Positions 60,312 through 64,000 of a stretch of DNA of 64,000 nt are shown here, piece after piece. Position numbers and translations under genes: made by a program. Under the pieces are notes generated by a model. The model searched no databases, was not told the DNA's origin, and was given only the letters and a program-made list of their open reading frames with translations. The DNA comes from UBA2862 sp045658005 (lineage in GTDB: Bacteria > Bacillota > Clostridia > Christensenellales > Aristaeellaceae). Within the stretch, counting starts at the first letter, position 1. Every line of letters starts with the position of its first letter. The stretch lies in assembly GCA_045658005.1 (NCBI GenBank), contig JAZOUD010000163.1, positions 1 through 64,000 of the forward strand. The letters run 5' to 3'.

Positions 60312-60355
60312 AAATACAGCGTTATGCTATGATAACAGACCGGAGTGATGCCGCC

Positions 60356-61123
60356 TTGACCGTTGAATATACAGTACCCCAGGCGCTCCATGTTTTTTTT
60401 GACGCCCATCCCCGGCTGGCGCTGGCCTTTTCCGGGGGGGTAGACAGCGCGTATCTGCTGTATGCCGCCAGGGCCTGCGGCTGTGACGTGGCGCCTTTCT
60501 ACGCCCGGTCGGCCTTCCAGCCCGAATTTGAGCGCCGGGACGCGCAGCGCCTGGCGGCGCAGCTGGGCGTGGCGCTGAACGAGGTGCCGCTGGACGTGCT
60601 GGCGGTGGAGGCGGTGCGGCTCAACCCCGCCAACCGCTGCTACCACTGCAAGCAGGCGATATTTACCGCCCTGCTGGCGGCGGCTCGAGCGCGGGGCTAC
60701 GACGGCGTCATGGACGGCACCAACGCCTCCGACGACGCGGGGGACCGCCCCGGCATGCGGGCGCTCGGGGAGCTGGGCGTGCTCTCGCCGCTGCGGCTGT
60801 GCGGCGTCACGAAGGATGAGGTGCGGGAATATTCCCGCAGGGCGGGGCTGTTCACGTGGGATAAGCCCGCCTATGCCTGCCTGGCGACGCGCGTCCCCTC
60901 GGGCACGCCGATCACATCGGATATGCTGGCCAGCGTGGAAGGCGCGGAGGGCGCGCTGTTTGAAATGGGCTTTTCCGACTTCCGGGTGCGCCTCTTCCAC
61001 GGCGCGGCGCGATTGCAGCTGCCCGGCAGGCAGATGGCCCGGGCCCTTGACCGGCGGGCGGAGATCCGCGCGGCGCTCGCGCCCTGGTTTGATACGGTCA
61101 TGCTGGATTTGAAGGACAGGTGA
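60356..61123 (+). CDS. larE: Nickel-pincer cofactor sulfur transferase LarE
   Basis: This 255-residue PP-loop ATPase has AFSGGVDS at residues 24-31 and a CYHCK pair near residue 95. The conserved cysteine is in KPAYACLATR at about residue 175, the position equivalent to Cys176 of Lactobacillus LarE. LarE donates its own cysteine sulfur to the pyridinium cofactor, so this residue marks the sacrificial type. A TTG at 60356 follows GGAG by ten bases; an ATG at 60329 has no ribosome site and overlaps a possible -10. It is followed four bases later by larB. Confidence 0.92.
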   Translation: MTVEYTVPQALHVFFDAHPRLALAFSGGVDSAYLLYAARACGCDVAPFYARSAFQPEFERRDAQRLAAQLGVALNEVPLDVLAVEAVRLNPANRCYHCKQAIFTALLAAARARGYDGVMDGTNASDDAGDRPGMRALGELGVLSPLRLCGVTKDEVREYSRRAGLFTWDKPAYACLATRVPSGTPITSDMLASVEGAEGALFEMGFSDFRVRLFHGAARLQLPGRQMARALDRRAEIRAALAPWFDTVMLDLKDR

Positions 61124-61127
61124 GAAT

Positions 61128-61889
61128 ATGGACAGGGATCAGATGCTGGAGGCGCTGAAGGAAGTGCAGGCGGGGCGCATGGCGCCGGAGGCGGCGCTGA
61201 AGCTGCTGGCCCAGGCCCCCTATGAGGACATCGGCTATGCCAAGATCGACCATCACCGGGGCCTGCGCAACGGCACCGGAGAGGTGATCTACGGCGCGGG
61301 GAAAACCGCGGAGCAGATCGTCGCCATCGTCAGCCGCATGGTGGCGGCGGGGGGCAAGAACATACTGGTCACCCGGATGGACGGGGAAAAGGCGGCGCGG
61401 GTGGCGCAGGCCGTGCCCCTGTTCTACGACGCCCAGGCCCGCCTGGGCGTGGTCAATCGCGTGCCGCGGGCGCTGGTGGGCAGCGTGGTGGTGGCCTCCG
61501 GCGGCACCAGCGACCTGCCCGTGTGCGAGGAGGCGGCGCTGACCGCCGAGACCCTGGGCAGCCGGGTCACCCGCCTGTACGACGTGGGCGTGGCCGGGCT
61601 TCACCGGCTGCTGTCCCACCTGGACGAGCTGCAATCGGCCCGGGCGGTGGTGGCCGTGGCGGGCATGGAGGGCGCGCTGGCCAGCGTGGTCGGCGGGCTG
61701 GTGGACTGCCCCGTGATCGCGGTGCCCACCTCCGTGGGCTACGGCGCCAGCTTCGGCGGAGTGTCGGCGCTGCTGTCCATGCTGAACGCCTGCGCCAGCG
61801 GCATTTCGGTGGTGAACATCGACAACGGCTTCGGCGCGGGCTACCTGGCCAACCGAATCAACCGAATGAAAGGGATTGACGAGGCATGA
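61128..61889 (+). CDS. larB: Nickel-pincer cofactor biosynthesis protein LarB
   Basis: This 253-residue protein carboxylates and hydrolyses nicotinic acid adenine dinucleotide in the first step of cofactor synthesis. The PurE-like C-terminal part is recognised by VVVASGGTSDLPVCEEAA near residue 125, VVAVAGMEGALASVVGGL near residue 185, and PTSVGYGASFGG near residue 205. The N-terminal DHHRGLRNGTGEVIY (about residues 40-54) is also typical. AGGTGAG precedes the ATG. It overlaps larC by four bases. Confidence 0.95.
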   Translation: MDRDQMLEALKEVQAGRMAPEAALKLLAQAPYEDIGYAKIDHHRGLRNGTGEVIYGAGKTAEQIVAIVSRMVAAGGKNILVTRMDGEKAARVAQAVPLFYDAQARLGVVNRVPRALVGSVVVASGGTSDLPVCEEAALTAETLGSRVTRLYDVGVAGLHRLLSHLDELQSARAVVAVAGMEGALASVVGGLVDCPVIAVPTSVGYGASFGGVSALLSMLNACASGISVVNIDNGFGAGYLANRINRMKGIDEA

Positions 61890-63184
61890 GGACGCTTTAC
61901 ATCGAATGCAACATGGGCGCGGCGGGGGACATGCTGATGGCCGCGCTGAGCGAGCTGCTCCCCGACCCGGATCGCTTTATCGCCCGCATGAACGCCCTGG
62001 ACCTGCCCGGCGTGCGCTTTGGGCGCAAAAAGGCGGAGAAGTGCGGCATCACCGGCACGCACATCTCCGTGACCGTGGACGGGGAGGAGGAGCAGGCCGA
62101 GGACGTGGACAATGGGGAATCAAATGGCCATGGGCATTCCCATGATGTGGAAGGAACAGGGAACAGGGAACAGGGAACAGGAATAGCGCATGAGCAGCCC
62201 CATAGCCACGAGCATCATCACGATCACGCCCACGATCACGAACATGACCACCATCATCACCACCATTCCTCCCTCCGGGACATCCACGCCGTCATCGACG
62301 GGCTCGACCTGCCGGAGGCGGTGAAGGCGGACGCGAAGGCGGTGTATATGCGCATCGCAGACGCGGAGTCGCAGGTGCACGGCCAGTCGGTGGATCAGAT
62401 CCACTTCCACGAGGTGGGCGCGCTGGACGCCGTGGCCGACGTGGTGGGGGTCTGCGCGCTGATGCGCGAGATCGCCCCCGAGCGGGTGGTGGTATCGCCG
62501 GTGCACGTGGGCAGCGGCCAGGTGCGCTGCGCCCACGGCGTGCTGCCGGTGCCGGCGCCGGCCACGGCGCTGCTGCTGAAGGGCGTGCCCGTCTACGGCG
62601 GCGCGATCCGGGGCGAGCTGTGCACGCCCACCGGCGCGGCGCTGCTGGCGCACTTTGCGGACGAATTCGGCGCGATGCCCGCCATGACCCTGGAGGGGGT
62701 GGGCTACGGCATGGGCACGAAGGACTTCCCCTGGGCCAACTGCGTCCGGGCGCTGCTGGGCGAGACGCAGGAAACGCCGGACAGCGCGGTGGAGCTGCGC
62801 TGCAATCTGGACGACATGACCGGCGAGGCGATCGGCTTCGCCGTCCGCCGCCTCAGGGAGGCGGGCGCGCTGGACGTGTGGACCCAGGCCATACAAATGA
62901 AAAAAGACCGCCCCGGCACGCTGCTGTGCTGCCTGTGCCCGCCGGAGCAGGAGGCGGAATTTGCCCGCCTGATGCTGAAGCACACCACCACCATCGGCGT
63001 GCGCTGCCAGACCCTGCGCCGCTACACCCTCCAGCGGGAGGCCGTCACGCTGGATACGCCCTACGGCCCCGTCCGCGCCAAGCGCTCCCACGGCTACGGC
63101 GTGGACCGAACCAAGCCCGAGTTCGACGATTTGGCGCAGATCGCGGAGCGGGAAGGGATTGCGGTGGGGGAGATCAAATACTGA
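61886..63184 (+). CDS. larC: Nickel-pincer cofactor nickel insertase LarC
   Basis: This 432-residue nickel insertase is a single frame, whereas Lactobacillus plantarum makes LarC from two frames joined by frameshifting. Family motifs are YIECNMGAAGDM at the start, HFHEVGALDAVADVVG near residue 175 and CNLDDMTGEAIGFAV near residue 310. A histidine-rich stretch (residues about 85-130) should bind nickel. Before it lies a GTGNREQGTG segment encoded by four copies of a 7-base repeat. The stop TGA falls in the dispersed CTGATTTGTCG repeat. No larA gene is in the window. Confidence 0.93.
   Translation: MRTLYIECNMGAAGDMLMAALSELLPDPDRFIARMNALDLPGVRFGRKKAEKCGITGTHISVTVDGEEEQAEDVDNGESNGHGHSHDVEGTGNREQGTGIAHEQPHSHEHHHDHAHDHEHDHHHHHHSSLRDIHAVIDGLDLPEAVKADAKAVYMRIADAESQVHGQSVDQIHFHEVGALDAVADVVGVCALMREIAPERVVVSPVHVGSGQVRCAHGVLPVPAPATALLLKGVPVYGGAIRGELCTPTGAALLAHFADEFGAMPAMTLEGVGYGMGTKDFPWANCVRALLGETQETPDSAVELRCNLDDMTGEAIGFAVRRLREAGALDVWTQAIQMKKDRPGTLLCCLCPPEQEAEFARLMLKHTTTIGVRCQTLRRYTLQREAVTLDTPYGPVRAKRSHGYGVDRTKPEFDDLAQIAEREGIAVGEIKY
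62153..62180 (+). repeat. Heptanucleotide tandem repeat inside larC
   Basis: GGAACAG is repeated four times without interruption. Seven is not a multiple of three, so gain or loss of one copy would shift the larC frame. Confidence 0.85.
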
Positions 63185-63388
63185 TTTGTCGCGCTGACGC
63201 GCAGGGAATAGGGATTAGGGATTAGGAGAAGCCGCGCGCCGAGGTATCACGAGGAATAGAGCGACCGTTCCCGCGACAGAACAGAGGATTATTCATGTTT
63301 AAGGGATGGTGTTTGTTTCTACCATGCGCCAGCCACTATTTATAATCCCTAATCCCTAATCCCTCTCCCCGATAAATCAGAATTTACC
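63181..63388. repeat. CTGATTTGTCG inverted-repeat element after larC
   Basis: CTGATTTGTCG at 63181-63191 (overlapping the larC stop) and CGATAAATCAG at 63370-63380 are inverted ends, with AATTTAC beyond the right one. Inside are heptamer tracts GGGAATA/GGGATTA (63203-63226) and TAATCCC repeated three times (63345-63365). No gene is seen in the 263-base gap that contains it. Confidence 0.65.
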
Positions 63389-63397
63389 CCTTTCAAC

Positions 63398-63435
63398 ACA
63401 TCGCCCCGCACGGCATTTGTCGTGCGGGGCGATGT
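63398..63435. terminator. Terminator after deoC
   Basis: ACATCGCCCCGCACG and CGTGCGGGGCGATGT form a perfect 15-bp stem with an 8-base loop, 12 bases past the deoC stop on the minus strand. Confidence 0.78.
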
Positions 63436-63447
63436 CCTGATCCGGCT

Positions 63448-64000
63448 TCAATACGTTCCCGGGGCCACGTTTTCGGCCTTCAAAATCTTAATGATCCTGC
63501 TGGTGCCCAAACGGGTGGCGCCCAGCTCGACGAACTTCTCGGCGTCCGCGATGGAGCTGATGCCGCCGGCGGCCTTGATGCGCACGTTGGGGCCCACGTG
63601 GCGGGCGAACAGGGCCACGTCGTCGAAGGTCGCGCCGCCCTTGGAAAAGCCGGTGGAGGTCTTGATGAAGTCCGCGCCGGCCTCGGTGACCAGCCTGCAC
63701 ATGGTGACCTTCTCCTCGTCGGTCAGCAGGCAGGTCTCGATGATGACCTTCAGCACCAGCGGGCCGCAGGCGGCCTTCAGGGCCTTGATCTCATCCAGCA
63801 CGTAGCCGGTGTCGCCGGCCTTGAGCATGCCGATGTTGATGACCATGTCGATCTCCCGGGCCCCGTTGGCGATGGCTTCCTTCGCCTCGAAGACCTTGGT
63901 CGCGGTGGTGTTGTTGCCGTTGGGGAAGCCGATGACGGTGCAGATGGCCAGCTTGCCCTGCACGTAGTCCGCCGCCTGCTTCACATAGCAGGGGGGAATG
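63448..64000 (-). CDS. deoC: Deoxyribose-phosphate aldolase, N-terminus cut by window edge
   Basis: About 184 C-terminal residues are present of a class I aldolase that splits 2-deoxyribose 5-phosphate into acetaldehyde and glyceraldehyde 3-phosphate. The visible motifs are CTVIGFPNGNNTTATK, EIDMVINIG, the lysine in VLKVIIETCLL, and the Schiff-base lysine in FIKTSTGF. The frame continues without a start to the window edge (PPCYVKQAADYV), so the true start lies beyond. A short in-frame GTG at 63984 is not the start. It fits nucleoside salvage and is the only gene of that pathway seen here. Confidence 0.95.
   Translation of the reverse strand, partial: IPPCYVKQAADYVQGKLAICTVIGFPNGNNTTATKVFEAKEAIANGAREIDMVINIGMLKAGDTGYVLDEIKALKAACGPLVLKVIIETCLLTDEEKVTMCRLVTEAGADFIKTSTGFSKGGATFDDVALFARHVGPNVRIKAAGGISSIADAEKFVELGATRLGTSRIIKILKAENVAPGTY

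Overview
The window looks like a piece of chromosome from a GC-rich, anaerobic, Gram-positive gut bacterium of the Clostridia, possibly near Christensenellales or Oscillospirales. This is inferred from strong AGGAGG-type ribosome sites, consensus sigma-A promoters, MKK...ALA signal peptides, sugar uptake systems of the RbsABC type, and an anaerobic purine (uric acid type) degradation cluster. No rRNA, tRNA, CRISPR array, prophage or transposase gene was recognised. The final gene (deoC) runs off the right edge.

Layout. (1) 0.1-12.1 kb, minus strand: a nine-gene purine catabolic operon read guaD, xdhA, xdhB, xdhC, ssnA, ygfK, ygeX, ygeY, ygeW. It has one consensus promoter in front of guaD and a terminator after ygeW. 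Its YgfK lacks the central flavoprotein domain of the E. coli protein. (2) 12.3-17.7 kb, plus: msrA, then a cassette of a secreted protein, an HD hydrolase, a NeuD-like acyltransferase fused to an acyl carrier domain, and an adenylate-forming ligase. A DASS-type transporter converges on it. (3) 19-22.6 kb: REP-like palindromes, a UPF0175/DUF3368 toxin-antitoxin pair, a histidine phosphatase, a NUDIX hydrolase, and a metallo-beta-lactamase/rubredoxin protein with two compensating frameshifts. (4) 22.6-31 kb: a corrinoid-type methyltransferase pair with a rhamnose-mutarotase-like protein, an RbsABC-type ABC transporter, and an AraC regulator. A 16-base box lies upstream of both operon promoters. 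(5) 31-42.8 kb: fucose mutarotase and isomerase, AraC regulator, a second RbsABC operon whose leader can fold two mutually exclusive hairpins, an aldo/keto reductase, a zinc alcohol dehydrogenase, and a third AraC regulator. (6) 43-51.9 kb: a Suv3-like RNA helicase, a secreted SH3 protein, a ferredoxin-type aldo/keto reductase, rsmG, a CBS-type inorganic pyrophosphatase, a small membrane protein and a short-chain dehydrogenase. (7) 52.2-60.2 kb: a MotA/MotB-like (ZorA/ZorB-like) ion-channel pair with a third membrane protein, co-directional with mnmA, then a coiled-coil membrane protein and a WG-repeat protein. (8) 60.3-64 kb: larE-larB-larC for the nickel-pincer cofactor, then partial deoC.

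Two dispersed repeat families recur. One is an inverted repeat containing CTGATTTRTCG that supplies or overlaps the stop codons of xdhC, rsmG and larC. The other consists of G-rich heptanucleotide tandem repeats, mostly intergenic, with one copy inside larC where a copy-number change would shift the frame. The most interesting candidates are the ZorAB-like pair without ZorC/D/E, the methyltransferase-mutarotase module, the NeuD-ACP/ligase cassette, the switch-like leader at 39.1-39.2 kb, and the heptamer tract in larC.
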